From Nigrospora sphaerica (taxonomy: Eukaryota; Ascomycota; Sordariomycetes; Amphisphaeriales; Apiosporaceae), in contig JAGVVL010000021.1 in NCBI GenBank assembly GCA_018287875.1, forward strand, positions 1 through 64,000: DNA of 64,000 nucleotides. Reading direction: 5' to 3'. The stretch's first letter is position 1; the number at the start of each line of letters is the position of its first letter. Positions 33,801-44,799 of this stretch are shown piece after piece. The position numbers were made by a program, and so were the translations under genes. The notes below the pieces were generated by a model, which saw only the letters and a program-made list of their open reading frames with translations, was not told the DNA's origin and did no database searches.

Positions 33801-35282
33801 CGTCCCACAGGGCTCACCCCTATCGCTTATCCTCTTCTGCCTCTATATAGCCGGTCTCTATAAGGCTCTCCGCGCTATACTAGGGATAATTGCTATAGCC
33901 TTTATAGACGACACGAACCTCGTGGGCTTCGGTTTAAACCCCGAGCAGACCTGCGAGCAGCTGGAAGCCGCTCACAGGATCTATAAAGAATAGGTAGTCA
34001 GCTATAGTATAACCTTCGCAGTCCAGAAATATCACCTAGTCTATTTCTCTCGAAAACGGAAAGGTCCGGATATGAAGATAGCCTTAAAAGGTCACGAAAT
34101 CGAACTAGAAGACTCCTGCCGCGTCCTTAGCATCCAGGTAAATAGACGTCTCCGCTAGGACGTCTATATCTAGTCGATATCGAAGAAGATAGCGACGTAG
34201 GTCTATACTCTAGACTAAATAGCCGGCTCGATATAGGGCGCGTCTCTCTAATAAGCCCGCCAAGTTTATACAGCGGTCGTACAGTCTGCGATAAGCTATG
34301 GAGCTTTAAAGTGGCACCGCTAGATCTCGAAAAATAAAGCTAAGGCACTTAACGACGTCCAGACAGAGTGCCTCCGAAAGGTCACAGGAGCTTTCAAAGC
34401 CACGGCTACCGCAGTATTAGAAACGGAAGCTTACGTGTCCCCCTTAAACACGTGGCTCAACAGAAGGGTGGCAGCATTAGAAGAGAGGCTCCAACAGCCG
34501 CGTATCGCATTACTCATCTAAGCGAGATGCGATAGCGTAGCTAAATAGATCCTAACAAGACCGACTCGCCAGCGCAGACTGAAAGGCCCCGACGCTCCCA
34601 ATTGTAAAAGGTGGCTAGACGAATAGCTAGCTGGAGACTCAGCACACAAGGCTAAGGAGAGAGACTAGCTTTAAAGATAGTAATAAACGCAGCAAAATCG
34701 AACAGCATAAGCCCCGGCAGTAACTAAGATGCCGCTAGATAAGCACGTCCTTAAGCTCTATAAGGGTCTCTATAAAGCGGAGAGCTCTATCCTTATTTAA
34801 GCGAGGACTAGTAAGATTAGGCTGCGAGACTTCCTTTTTAAGCGTAGGGTTCCAGGCTTCGACAGCCCCTAGTGTGTTTGCGGTTAAGGCAGGGAGACTG
34901 TCCGTCATATCCTCGTTTTCTGCCCACGGGAAAGAGAAAGACGAGAGCATCTCGTTTAAGCCCTAGGAGGACTGGTAGACACAGACAGGATACTCGACAC
35001 CCCAGGAAAAGCAGGAATCATTACGAGATAGCTACTCCGCTCCGGAAGGCTGGATATGTTCCAGCTAGCGAATCAACTTATCAGCTAGGAAGCGGGCGCG
35101 CTAAGCCCGATCTCGGTATGGCAGGTCAAAGAGTAGATAGAAGCGGTACGACGCAGCGGAACCTAGGTTTTTCACCCGGCCGGACGTCAGCCCGGAACGG
35201 TTTTCCTAGGCTAAGATGCGCAGGGGGTCCTCATGGCCTAAATAGGTCGCTAGGTGTAAGAATAATAATAATAATAATAATA
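30862..35282 (+). mobile_element. Non-LTR retrotransposon (LINE), copy 4, heavily RIP-type; 5' end displaced
   Basis: It matches copies 1 and 3 throughout but carries dense C-to-T/G-to-A changes and dozens of stops. It starts at the position equivalent to 3736 of copy 1. Its missing 5' end is the minus-strand piece 8153-8593. The tail is (AAT)n, about 35260-35282, followed by ATTTCCCTTGCAACA, the same 15 bases found beyond the displaced 5' end. Readable pieces include the zinc-knuckle region (31480-31680), the endonuclease GDFNVHHP (near 32310) and the RT (33500-34000). Where copies 1 and 3 have TAG at ORF2 codon 9, this copy has TGG, so the ancestral residue was Trp. Confidence 0.88.
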
Positions 35283-35297
35283 ATTTCCCTTGCAACA

Positions 35298-36040
35298 CAC
35301 CGCTTCGCAGAACAACGGGGACTGGACGTTCGGGAGCGGACCATCCGATTTATGTTCGGGTAAAGGGGAAAGCCAGCTACGAGCGAGCGGGGCGTAGAGA
35401 CAAGGCGCGCGTATCGACCCGAATGGTGGTGACCGCTGGCGTCCCGGACAAAGTGTACAACATTGTCGACCAAAGGGGTTTGGGCGGGGTTTGCCGCGAG
35501 TTCTATGTCATGCACCCGATACCCTGTCGTCCGCTGCTACTTGGTCCTCCAGGGCTCCGGAAAGGTCAGATCCCTGGCCTACCGATCGGAGGCATGCCAC
35601 TTAATATCGTGAGCGGGACAATGGCATAGCGCCCCGCAACGCTCACCGTTTTGCAACGGATTGCAACTCTAAGCGTATAGCACAGATTTTGGGTTAAGCG
35701 TCCATCTCGGACAGATTGGCGGCATCCTACGAGTGGTATCTCCCTGCCCAAATACGCTGCCATGCTTATAGCGGGCATGTCGGCTAGGATATTGTCGTAA
35801 CGTCGAGCAAGCAGCCCGTGGCAGCCGCTGCAGGTTTCTGCCTTCTCCAGCCCCTCGTCCTGCATAAGCCCGCTAGGTAGCGCTCAGGGCGCTGATGTGA
35901 CCTCGATTAGCGGTAGCAAAGGACTCTCAGATCTCTTTTTTCGCACTTCCTATCGGCCGTTCGCTACAGTGTCTCAACAGGGTCAGAAAATAGCGATTTT
36001 GGCCGAACTCTAATTAACCCAATCAGTGCACGCGAATTAA
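35298..36040. other. Intergenic, no supported gene
   Basis: GC-richer than the repeats around it. Small open frames on both strands show no recognised motif. A 60-codon frame on the minus strand (about 35300-35515) is cut by the LINE insertion; its continuation would lie at 8609 in the pre-inversion order, but the product is not recognisable. Confidence 0.35.
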
Positions 36041-36045
36041 GGTTC

Positions 36046-36900
36046 GGGGGCTGGAGAGTATTTACGCCACACTAAAAGTACATGAGGAAACGGTAGTACT
36101 TAGTCCCTAGGAACAGGGGTCTGTCGCCAGTTAGGGAGCGCTTAGTGGAGCGCTTGCCCTCACGATAATTGGCATGGTGTTGAGATCGTAAAAGGGGGTA
36201 ACTCTTCGTCTTCGTCTTCAACTTCGTCTTAGTGAGGTTGAATTTGACCTCGTCGCTTTCGGGGGACCCGTCCGAACCACTAGGGCTTACAGGAGGTTCC
36301 GGACGCTGTTAAACGTGGAGGTGCTACCTTAAGGATCGTTAGACTGTTGGATGGACTGCTGGCTGGCTAGCTTGAAGTGAGGCTTAAAGATAAGCTTAAG
36401 ATGTGGTCTATGCTGTAGATAGTGTAGCTAGTGCGAAAAACGAAGAATGTCTTAGTAGGTGCCCGAATTAGCAGTTATTAACGCACTTATCTTTTTGGGC
36501 CTGCGGTTAGACGATGTTGGTACAAACCTTAAGTGGACCAATTAAAAGACAACGCCTAAGGTTCCGAGGCTGGAGAGTACTTACGCCACACCATGAGTAC
36601 ACCAAAGGCCCGTAGTACATTGTCACCGGGGACAGGGGTCTGTCGCTAGTTAGGTCGCCGCTGGCTGTTGTGCTGGCTGGCTGTGCTGGACCTCACGATA
36701 ACTGGCATGGTATTGAGCCTGCTGCTGCTATTGAACTGGCTATTGAACTGGCTGCTGCTGCTTCTATTGAATTGGCTGCTGAACTAGCTGTTGGACTAGC
36801 TGTTGGACTGGCTGTTGGACTGGCTGTTAGGCTGGCTGTTGGGCTGGCTGTTCAACTGGCTGGCTGGCTGGCTGGCTGGAGCGCTGGCTTGAAGTGAGGC
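36046..36900 (+). repeat. Direct duplication of a dispersed repeat, with a Leu/Ala-coding minisatellite
   Basis: Words such as GGCTGGAGAGTA.TTACGCC, GGGGTCTGTCGC, TCACGATAA.TGGCATGGT and CTTGAAGTGAGGCT recur in the same order about 515 bases apart (starts near 36046 and 36560). The second copy ends in an irregular GCTGTTGGACTG / GGCTGGCT minisatellite (36715-36885). The stretch near 36190-36350 is related to the reverse complement of 24900-25080. Confidence 0.6.
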
Positions 36901-38039
36901 TCGAAGAAGGTTCCATATTTGCAGCTGCGTTGGGCTTGGCAGCTAAGCTAATTGGTAGATACAAGCCAAAGATGGAGCCTTTTATGGGCTGTGGCTAGTG
37001 TTGGAAGCTAGGAGTACTTAGTGTACATGTAGCGCATAGTGTTTTGTATGAGAGATCAAGTACCAGCTGTTACAAGGGCTTCTTATAAGAGACGTCTTAT
37101 ATATGTTCCGCCTTGTACAGGTGGGGCGGCGCTAAAATCGTCTATCCGCAGGCCTAAAGAGATAGACCTTTTTAAAAGGTGTCGCTAAATTTAAGAGCAG
37201 GGACTACCTGCAGTACTTTTAACACACGGTAATTTATATGGGGGACTAAATACTATTCGTAATAAGTGTTTATAGTAGGAGGTTTCGCCTAATCCCTATC
37301 TTGTATAGGTAGGTCGGCTTTAAAATCACCATTTTCTAAGCCTGTTGAGATAGCGATGGCACTAGGTATTCGCTACGCTCCCGTTAGGAGACTCTCAGCC
37401 CGTTGCTTAGGTGCGTCTTGTGCGTTGGGACCCTCCACCATTCAGTTTGATTGGGCTGGTTGATTCAAAGCACGCTCGTTTGACTCAGAGTAATGGCCCA
37501 CGCAGTTAAAACCGTCATGGTTGTCGAGAATGAGCGCCCGCATCGCAGATGCGGGACGGCGAGAGAAATAATCGGAAATTGTGATTCTGCCTTGTCATTA
37601 TTAATGGTGGCATCTACAGGCCTCGGGCTCTCGTTTCCATTTCCCACTAGGTACGGGATAACGCCACGACGATAGGCGCATCGAGAGAGGGAAGCTGTCA
37701 AAGGACCATTACATGGTACACGGGCAGTTTAGCACCAGCGTTACATTTAATGAACCCTATCCCGCGCTTGGCGTTGCGGGGCAAGCCCGGTAGAGAAAAG
37801 AAAAAGGCATTCAATAGTGCCACTACAGAGGGTCTGAGAAGCTGATGTCTCGTCATGCCGTCCTGAACGCAGAGACAGCCTAACGTCCATTAATCCTCGG
37901 CGGGAGGCGGCGGTCGTTACTGGTCATGCTAAAGCTCGGATTTTTCTATAAAAGGAGCTTGGTTACACGTCAGGCTCTGGCAGATAAACAGACACAAGGA
38001 TACCAAGAGAAGAGTGTACGTCTTCTTCCCCTTTTCATA
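36901..38039. other. Degraded repeats, then upstream region of the GMC gene
   Basis: Two diverged copies of a roughly 190-bp unit lie at about 37105 and 37297 (shared CTTGTA.AGGT.GG.CGGC.TTAAAATC). From about 37440 the base composition recovers. No gene is supported. The last 120 bases contain the TATA box of the GMC gene. Confidence 0.45.
37947..37954 (+). promoter_or_regulatory. TATA box of the GMC oxidoreductase gene
   Basis: TATAAAAG 86 bases before the chosen ATG at 38040, a normal spacing for a fungal core promoter. Confidence 0.6.
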
Positions 38040-40158
38040 ATGCGCGCTGCCCATATCCTTCTGACGCTCTTTCCCTGCGTCCTTTGCGCCCGAAATAACC
38101 CTGTTTTGCCGCGGGGGACTGCACCGGCGGCAGACTATGAGTACATCGTCGTGGGCTCGGGGCCCGGCGGCGGCACCGTGGCGGCAAATCTAGCCGAGGC
38201 CGGCCATAAGGTGCTGCTGATAGATGCAGGCGGTGATCATGGTGATGAGTTGGTCGAGCGCGTGGCGGGTCTTGTAAGTTGCGTCGGATTTTACCCCCTT
38301 CAAGCCCCTTTTAACACGAATCATACTCCCTGCACCCCCGTCTCACGCTGTCTTCGTCGTTTAGACAGAGATGCTATGCTACATGATTGGATGATGGCCG
38401 ATTTTGGGAGCCAGCTGAGACAGGTGATTGCAGTGGCCCCTGTCAACCGAGTATAACGAGACGCGCTGGGACTTCTACGCGACGCGTAGTCCGGATCCTG
38501 CCGTTGAAGCCCAGAACCCTATTACGTCGTACCGCAGCGCCGACGGCTCAATCTATACAGGTCCCAACCCGCCGGCAGATGCCACACCTATCGGCACGCT
38601 GTATCCGCGGGCCGGCACGCTCGGCGGATGCGCGCAGCACAACTCTCTCCTTGCCATCCGGGCCTTCGACAGCGACTGGGAGGCGGTGGCGCAGGCGACT
38701 GGCGACGACTCGTGGAGCGGTGCCACCTTCCGCCGTCTGTTCGAGGCCATAGAGAATTGCCAGTACTTGCCTAGCGGAACCGTGGGCCATGGATTTGCCG
38801 GCTGGCTGTACACAAGCCTCACATCGCTGGTGGTGGCCGCGCAGGACCTGAAGATCGCTAGCATCGTGGCCGCCGCACTGTCGGTGCCGGGCGGCCAGAC
38901 CCCTGCAAACGCGAACCGGGATGTTAATGGGCCCAGCCGTACCATCGCCGACGGTCCGTACCAGATGCCATTGACGATGAAAGACGGCTCCCGTAGCAGC
39001 GTGCGCGACCGTATTCTCGCTGTCGCCACTGCCGTCGACGACGGTGGCCGCCGCCGCTACCACCTTGATATTAAGCTGGACACCCTCGTTACCAAGGTCA
39101 ACCTCGACGACTGCCTGCGCGCCACGGGTGTCAGCTACCTCGAGGGCAAGAGTCTTTACAGGGCCGACCCGCGATCCCCGGCGGCCGGCACGGGCACCCC
39201 AGGTAGCGTTAATGTGACGCGCGAGGTAATCATCGCTGGCGGTACCTTTAATACGCCACAGCTTCTCCAGCTGAGCGGCATCGGGCCGCGAGCCGAGTTG
39301 GAGCGCCTAGGGATTCCCGTGCGCGCCGACCTGGGGGGCGTAGGCCGGAACCTGCGCGACCACATCGAAGTCGCCGTCGTTAGCGAGACCAGCTCAAACT
39401 TCACCGTTACCGAGGACTGCACCTTTCTGCAGGGGTACCCGGGCGTGCCAGACCCGTGCCTCACGCAGTGGCAGGCCGGCCCCACGCTCGATGACAAGGG
39501 CCCTTACGGGAGCAGCGGGCTGGCCCTCGGCGTAGCGCAGACTTCGTCGGCAGCGGCGGCGGCGCAGGAGGCCAATCCGGACCTCTGGGTCTACGGGGGG
39601 CCAGGAAACTTCCAGGGTTTCTTCCCAGGTTGGGCAGCGGCGAGCGCAGATCCGCGGTACTGGGTATGGATTACGCTCAAGGCGTCAACGCGGAATAGAG
39701 CAGGCGCCGTGACTCTCGCGTCGGCGGACCCGCGCGACGTGCCCACCATCGCCTTTAACACGTTTGAGGACGCCGCGACACGAGAGCGTGATCTGGCGGC
39801 ACTGGCCGAGGGCATCGCGCTCGCGCGTGGCATCATGGACCAAACCACGGCGGCCGACGGGTCGACCTTCACCGAGGCGACGCCCGGCCGCGCAGCCGTG
39901 CCCGCGGCCAACGAGGCGGCAGTCAAGGAGTACGCCCGTACCCACAGCTTCGGCCACCACGCCTGCTGCACGGCCTCTATCGGAGGCGACGACGACCCCA
40001 TGGCTGTGCTCGACCCCACTTTCCGTGTCCGAGGCGGCATTAAGGGCTTGCGCGTGGTTGACGCCAGCGCCTTCCCCGTCGTGCCCGGCTTCTTCATCCA
40101 GCTGCCCACGTATCTTCTCGCCGAGAAGGCTACCCAGGCCATCCTGGCCGATTACTAA
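38040..40158 (+). CDS. Secreted GMC-family FAD oxidoreductase (2 exons)
   Basis: Glucose-methanol-choline family flavoenzyme that oxidises an alcohol or sugar; likely secreted. Exons 38040-38273 and 38434-40158 (intron GTAAGT..TTGCAG, 160 nt) give 652 residues. A hydrophobic signal peptide (MRAAHILLTLFPCVLCA) precedes the ADP-binding motif VGSGPGG at 38-44. The family signature YPRAGTLGGCAQHNSLLAIR lies near residue 130, the second signature GGTFNTPQLLQLSGIGPR near 345, and the C-terminal block SFGHHACCTASIGG with the catalytic His is followed by VVDASAFPVV. The family's second active-site position (usually His/Asn in PxxxxxLTxYxLAEKAA) sits in the variant PGFFIQLPTYLLAEKA. No stop codons or RIP signature. 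It is separated from the isocyanide cluster by LINEs; cluster membership is possible but unproven. Confidence 0.92.
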
Positions 40159-41652
40159 GATGACGTTGGGCCAGGCCGGCTTATTAGTTTAGCAAGACGT
40201 TGTCCGTGGGAGGTGGGGGCAATCACATACGACTAACAGTGCTGATTAGTGGATAGCCTCTTAAAATAAGATAATGAAAACCTTCCTTCATGGTATTGTA
40301 AGGGATGGCAGGAGGTAATCACTCGCCCACAATGCCCAGAAGGCTAGCAGTGTCTCCATTTATACAGACGGACCCCTCTAATCCAGATCTGTAAGGACAT
40401 AGCGGGCAAGACGCAGCTGCAGCCCTTACAAAATCTTATTTTTCAAGTACTAAATATCAATTTTAAGATTAAATAAAATAAATAAAACGCCGCAACTATA
40501 AAAGTCTAGATCGTAGGAGTCTAGTAGAAAGTTGTAGCTGTGATGTCAGTTTTAATGGTTGATTAAATAAGGATACTATTGAATATAACAGTCTTTAATG
40601 TAAAACTATAAAAATAAAGTTAAAATTAATTATAGAAAGAATTGTAAGATGCTACAATTCAATATAGTGGTGTATTAAAAGAAGAGATAATCGTATTATC
40701 TCTTTAAGTATAAATCAAGTGTTACAGCGCGTTTAAACTAACTGATCGCTAAGGTATAAAGCAAGGGCTTCGGGGATGATTCACTTATTATAGTCATTCT
40801 ATTTAGTTTTATACTATAAAGCCTACTCTTATAGAAAAAAATCTGCTAAGCCATAACACTATACCCCCTTTTTAAGGGCATTGTCACGGTTCAAGGAACG
40901 AAGAATCTGTTGATGACCCAAGGGTTCTATTGAGATGCGAAAACTACAGGTGAAGAGGAAAAGAAGAGGAGGAACAGGCTCCTCTCAGTCACTGTTTGGC
41001 AGGAATATATCCAGCCAGCGGCGGTACGTACCGCCAGGCAGCGGTAAGTCGTCCATGCGTTGCCATGCCCTTGTACCTATGTACCCATGCCGTAACAGGC
41101 ATGCCCTCATACTAAGAGCGATAAGACCTTACGCAAGTGTTGTTAAGTATAGAAAAACTATAAGGTTTAGCTTGTTATAGTACATTGTAAGAGGTTTTAC
41201 ACAGGCTACGCTCGGAGGCCTGCTGCTAGCTAAGAGAGCAATATAATGTGGCAATATAAGGCTATCATTAGTTTCGCCCTTGAGATCACGTAAGAAGCTA
41301 CTTGTATTTGTAGTAGGTCTTATAGAGCATGTAGAGAGCAATCCCTAGCTACGAGTATGTAGTCTACTATCTTTAACAGTTTCTTTTATCCTTTCTAATA
41401 GATAACCTTAAACCTTTCGCTTTTCACGCCCTCTTTAAAGCGATAATCATAAGCCCGGCTTATATATAAACCTTTACTATACAATAGAGACGCTGCGTAA
41501 GACCCTTAAAGAGTGTAGAAATCATCTTCTATTACTTTCTTACTATTTAACTCTTTTTAACCTTTTAAACACTTTAATTAGCTTAATAAGTCACGTTTAC
41601 TATAGCTAACTTTAAAATCTAACGGGTTGCTCTTAGTATAAGATATGACTAG
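40159..41652. other. AT-rich, RIP-type region with a decayed TPR-gene fragment
   Basis: No intact gene. About 40880-41100 matches the reverse complement of 24340-24530 (3' part of the TPR fragment; shared CAGTCACTGTTTGGCAGGAA). About 40715-40830 and 41240-41460 recur, further diverged, at 45670-45790 and 45425-45640. The last five bases before the LTR (ACTAG, 41648-41652) are its target-site duplication. Confidence 0.5.
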
Positions 41653-42010
41653 TGTTACAGGTTGGGACCTAGGAGATAGGCTCAGGCGCACCTGGCCTGA
41701 GCGTCTCACGAACCCCTCATATGAGGCTCCGAGTAGGTCTCTCCATTCCAACGCCAGGCTAGTGGTCAAGACCTAGGAGGGGGGAGCTAAGCAGCGATCC
41801 GAACGTTCCGATCCGAACGTTCCGGTCCGAACGTTCCGATCCGAACGTTCCGGTCCGAACGTTCCTATCCGAACGTTCCGGTCCAGTCTCGCAAGATTTA
41901 ACGAGACGCTGCGCCCGGCCTCCTGAAGACGGTTCTCTTCTCTCTTTCCCATCTAGAAAATAAACAGCATTTGGCCCCTTCGATAGTGCTTCAAGGCTCA
42001 GCCTCTCACA
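41653..42010 (+). repeat. Solo LTR (TGTTACAGG family), 358 bp, with palindrome array
   Basis: TGTTACAGG..CTCTCACA ends are flanked by the 5-bp duplication ACTAG (41648-41652 and 42011-42015). A second copy of exactly the same length lies inverted at 44954-45311 with a different duplication. The centre holds six copies of a 14-bp unit containing the palindrome GAACGTTC (41796-41884). Confidence 0.92.
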
Positions 42011-43133
42011 ACTAGCTTAAATAGTATAATAAGCTTAGTATAGCTCTTAAAGAGCAACGTAATTAAAATTATATCGATTTAAAAGCCTTAACCTTTAAAT
42101 ATCTCTTAAACTTACTTAAGGTGCCTATTTATAAAGCATATTTAAAGAGCGAGATGATCTATGTAAAAGCTCTTACGTTATAAATCGTATGTATATACGT
42201 GAATTAAAGACTTACTGTTGCAGATATAAGACTTATCCTATATCGTTCTTCATCACTATGGACTAAGCTATGCACTTAACGGCATAAGGGCTCTTTAACG
42301 CGCGCGATCTCCGAGTCGGACTCGTCGTCGCTATTTAAGGGTGTAAGGATCCGAAGGAATCACAATGGCACCATCAGGTATAGGGTAGCGAAGGGCAGGC
42401 TCAATTCCACTGCAAGACTGATTCTTGCAGAATCTAAGTCCAGGTCGGGCGCCAGCGGTGCGCCCGCTCCTCGCTAGTAGGCCGCCGGTGGGTCTGTGTT
42501 GCAGGTCAGGTGACCAGCCTGCTGATGCACCTCTCCAGCGTCTTCTCCCTTATAAAGGGGACCTTTACGCGCTCCTTCTTATAGGCGCGGCTAGGGGGCT
42601 TACTTGCACCGCCGTCGTTAAGATATAAACCTAATGAGATGAAGTATGGGGTTCAAGTGATGTGTAAAAGAAGGCGTGCCTCCTTGCCAGGAATGGCAGC
42701 GAGGGGCAGCAGATATATTGTTCTATCTGCTAAATTAGGCCTAGTCAGCTAGGCAGAACCCCTCTAAATAAGTGTCCTACCCCTCCAGTTCTGGACCCAG
42801 GATGCCATTCACATATCGAAACCCTTAAAAGAGGACGAAATAGCTATACAATGTTAATAGCGACTATAAAGAAGCCTTAAGGAGATATTAACCGGCGGAC
42901 ATAGTAATAGTAATAATAGCGTTGGATAAGAGAGACTTTGATTAACGAGGTGGAGATATATATATATATATACGCGCATATAAGAAGGCTTTACAAGCGA
43001 TAATTAACATTACCGTTGTTAACAAAGCTAGCGAGATAAAAGATAAGGAGACTTATAATAATTTAAGAGACAAACAAAGAGAAGTAAAAACGTAGCTATA
43101 GTTAATAATACACTTTCACTATTTGTTGGAAGT
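42011..43133. other. Degraded repeats without a gene
   Basis: 42225-42287 matches the 3' end of the TGTTGG-family LTR in reverse complement, then breaks off. 42300-42650 is a GC-rich island with no recognisable product. 42955-42975 is a (TA)n run. The last five bases (CTATT, 43129-43133) are the target-site duplication of the relic that follows. Confidence 0.45.
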
Positions 43134-43684
43134 GGTGGTTCGATCGAAAAGAGGAAGCAACCCCTTTATAAGGGCTCTTTCGATCTCGGAGGCCGTTCCT
43201 TAAGGATAAAGGAACACAGAAGAGTAGGAACTTCTCTTGAGGGGGGTAGAGAGTGAGATCTCTAAGTTGCTTGCTTATTTCCGAGACTATGTACATAAAG
43301 AAGGAAGATTTATCCCTTATTTATACCCTTTTAACCCTTTATCCTCTTAGTAATACAAAGAGGGAACGCGTAAGTGGACGCGTAAGCAGTGACATGGCTT
43401 AGAAGCACGTGGACGCTTATGGAACCTCGTGGGACCACGTGGAGGCTTGTGGAACCTCATGGAAGTACATGGAAACTCGTAGAAACTTGTAGAAGGTTCC
43501 AAGTAGCGTAGGCCACGTATTCGGGAAAAGTGGCTCTAGCTTTAGGGTAGGGTGGCCTGTGCTATCGGGTAAGGTGGCCCGAGTTTTAGGGAAGTCTCGG
43601 TTAAAGGACTAGCTTTTTAATAAGTGCATAGCTAAGTCCTTAACAAAGGATAACGGTATAGGGGTAAGCCCTATACTTTTAACA
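43134..43684 (+). repeat. TGTTGG-family LTR, full length (551 bp)
   Basis: Runs TGTTGGAAGTGGTGG to ATACTTTTAACA and is the best-preserved full copy in the window. It contains MluI-like ACGCGTAAG words and the GGAACCTCGTGG-type short repeats shared by all family members. Confidence 0.8.
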
Positions 43685-44107
43685 CCCCCTCTCTTAACCT
43701 ATACCGTTAGAAGGCTTTATAAAGTAAGAGGAGTAGAAAGACTTATATTTATAAAGAAATGCTTTCTTTAAGGACTTATACCTTTAAAAAGAAGCCTTTT
43801 AAAGGACTTATAGCTGCTATAAAAGAGCATGCCTTTATACGGCAGTTTAAAGTTATGCTGAGGACTTAACACCCCCTCTTTTACACCTATATAAGGTATA
43901 AGGAGTAGAAAGACTTATATTCGTAAAGACATGCTTTCTTTAAGGACTTATACCCTTATAAAAGAAGGGAAGCCTCTTTAAAGGTCTTATAGCCGTGGAG
44001 ACGGATGCCTTTTTCTGGCAGTTTATAGTTATGCTAAGGACTAGTACGGCAGTTTATAGTCATGCTAAGGACTAATACGGCAGTTTATAGTCATGCTAAG
44101 GACTAGA
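43681..44107 (+). repeat. Tandem repeats inside the copia-like relic
   Basis: Two 187-bp units (starting AACACCCCCTCT at 43681 and 43868) are followed by three copies of a 31-bp unit containing CGGCAGTTTATAGTCATGCT (about 44016-44107). Confidence 0.8.
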
Positions 44108-44606
44108 GAAGTTCCATCCGCTTATCTTCTGGTATACACCCTTTAGTAAGATTTCGGCTATTTCTCTTATAAGAAGAGAAGCATCGCTATATCCGTAAAG
44201 GAGGGAAAGCGATATTCGGTTTCTCATTACCGAAAAGAGCCTCGAAATATCCGTATAATAGTTAACGGATAAATAACCGATAAAATCGGCAAACATCGAA
44301 TATAGCTTATTTAATTCCTAAGGGTAAGGAATAAATAAGTAGCCATATGTTCTTCGGGACGCCGAGAACGGCTAATTCGATAATATTCGCTTAAAGCGAA
44401 GCCGAGGACTTTAAGACATCCGTATCGTTTCGAAGTCCGGAACGAATTTGTAGCTTTAAGGACTTAAGGTCGCCTTTATAAGCTTTTCGGAGTCGTGAGA
44501 GCTATGGAAGACTTAGGGTCGCTTCCGAGTAGCTTATAAGCCGAGGGGTGTCCGAGGAAAACCGACGAAGGAGGTTAACGGGGCGTACATCGAAAGATAT
44601 CGGCCC

Positions 44607-44618
44607 GGGCTCATAACC
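44607..44618 (-). promoter_or_regulatory. Primer-binding site complementary to initiator tRNA-Met (half-tRNA type)
   Basis: GGGCTCATAACC on the plus strand is the anticodon-arm sequence of fungal initiator tRNA-Met. Read on the minus strand, GGTTATGAGCCC follows the LTR terminus CCAACA without a gap. Copia-type elements prime from a tRNA-iMet 5' half cut in the anticodon loop, and this is the expected site. Confidence 0.7.
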
Positions 44619-44799
44619 TGTTGGAAATGGTGGTTCGATCGGAAATAAGTAAGCAACTTAGAGATCTCACTCTCTACTCCCCTTAAGAGAAGTTCCTACT
44701 CTTCCGTGTTCCTTTATCCTTAAGGAACGGCCTCCGAGATCGAAAGAGCCCTTATAAAGGGGTTGCTTCCTCTTTCCGATCGAACCACTATTTCCAACA
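44619..44799 (-). repeat. Short fold-back LTR (181 bp) with inverted ends
   Basis: The minus strand follows the TGTTGG-family LTR for about 155 bases, then at TTATTTCCGA turns into the reverse complement of the LTR start. Both ends therefore carry the same 27-base inverted sequence (TGTTGGAAATGGTGGTTCGA and its partner). A fold-back or template switch at the microhomology TTTCCGA would explain it. Confidence 0.65.

Larger units (their letters stand above)
43134..44799 (-). mobile_element. Rearranged copia-like LTR retrotransposon relic
   Basis: A CTATT duplication (43129-43133 and 44800-44804) shows that the whole block arrived as one insertion. On the minus strand a 181-bp LTR (44799-44619, TGTTGG..CCAACA) is followed at once by GGTTATGAGCCC, a primer-binding site complementary to the anticodon arm of initiator tRNA-Met, as in copia-type elements. 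At the left end a 551-bp TGTTGG-family LTR (43134-43684) stands in the opposite orientation, so the element is internally rearranged. Between them are tandem repeats and a GC-rich stretch; no pol domain survives. Confidence 0.65.

Noticed and set aside
44607..44618. Possible initiator tRNA-Met gene fragment
   Set aside because: Only 12 bases match, they abut an LTR terminus exactly, and no acceptor stem or other arm is present; a retroelement primer-binding site explains it better.
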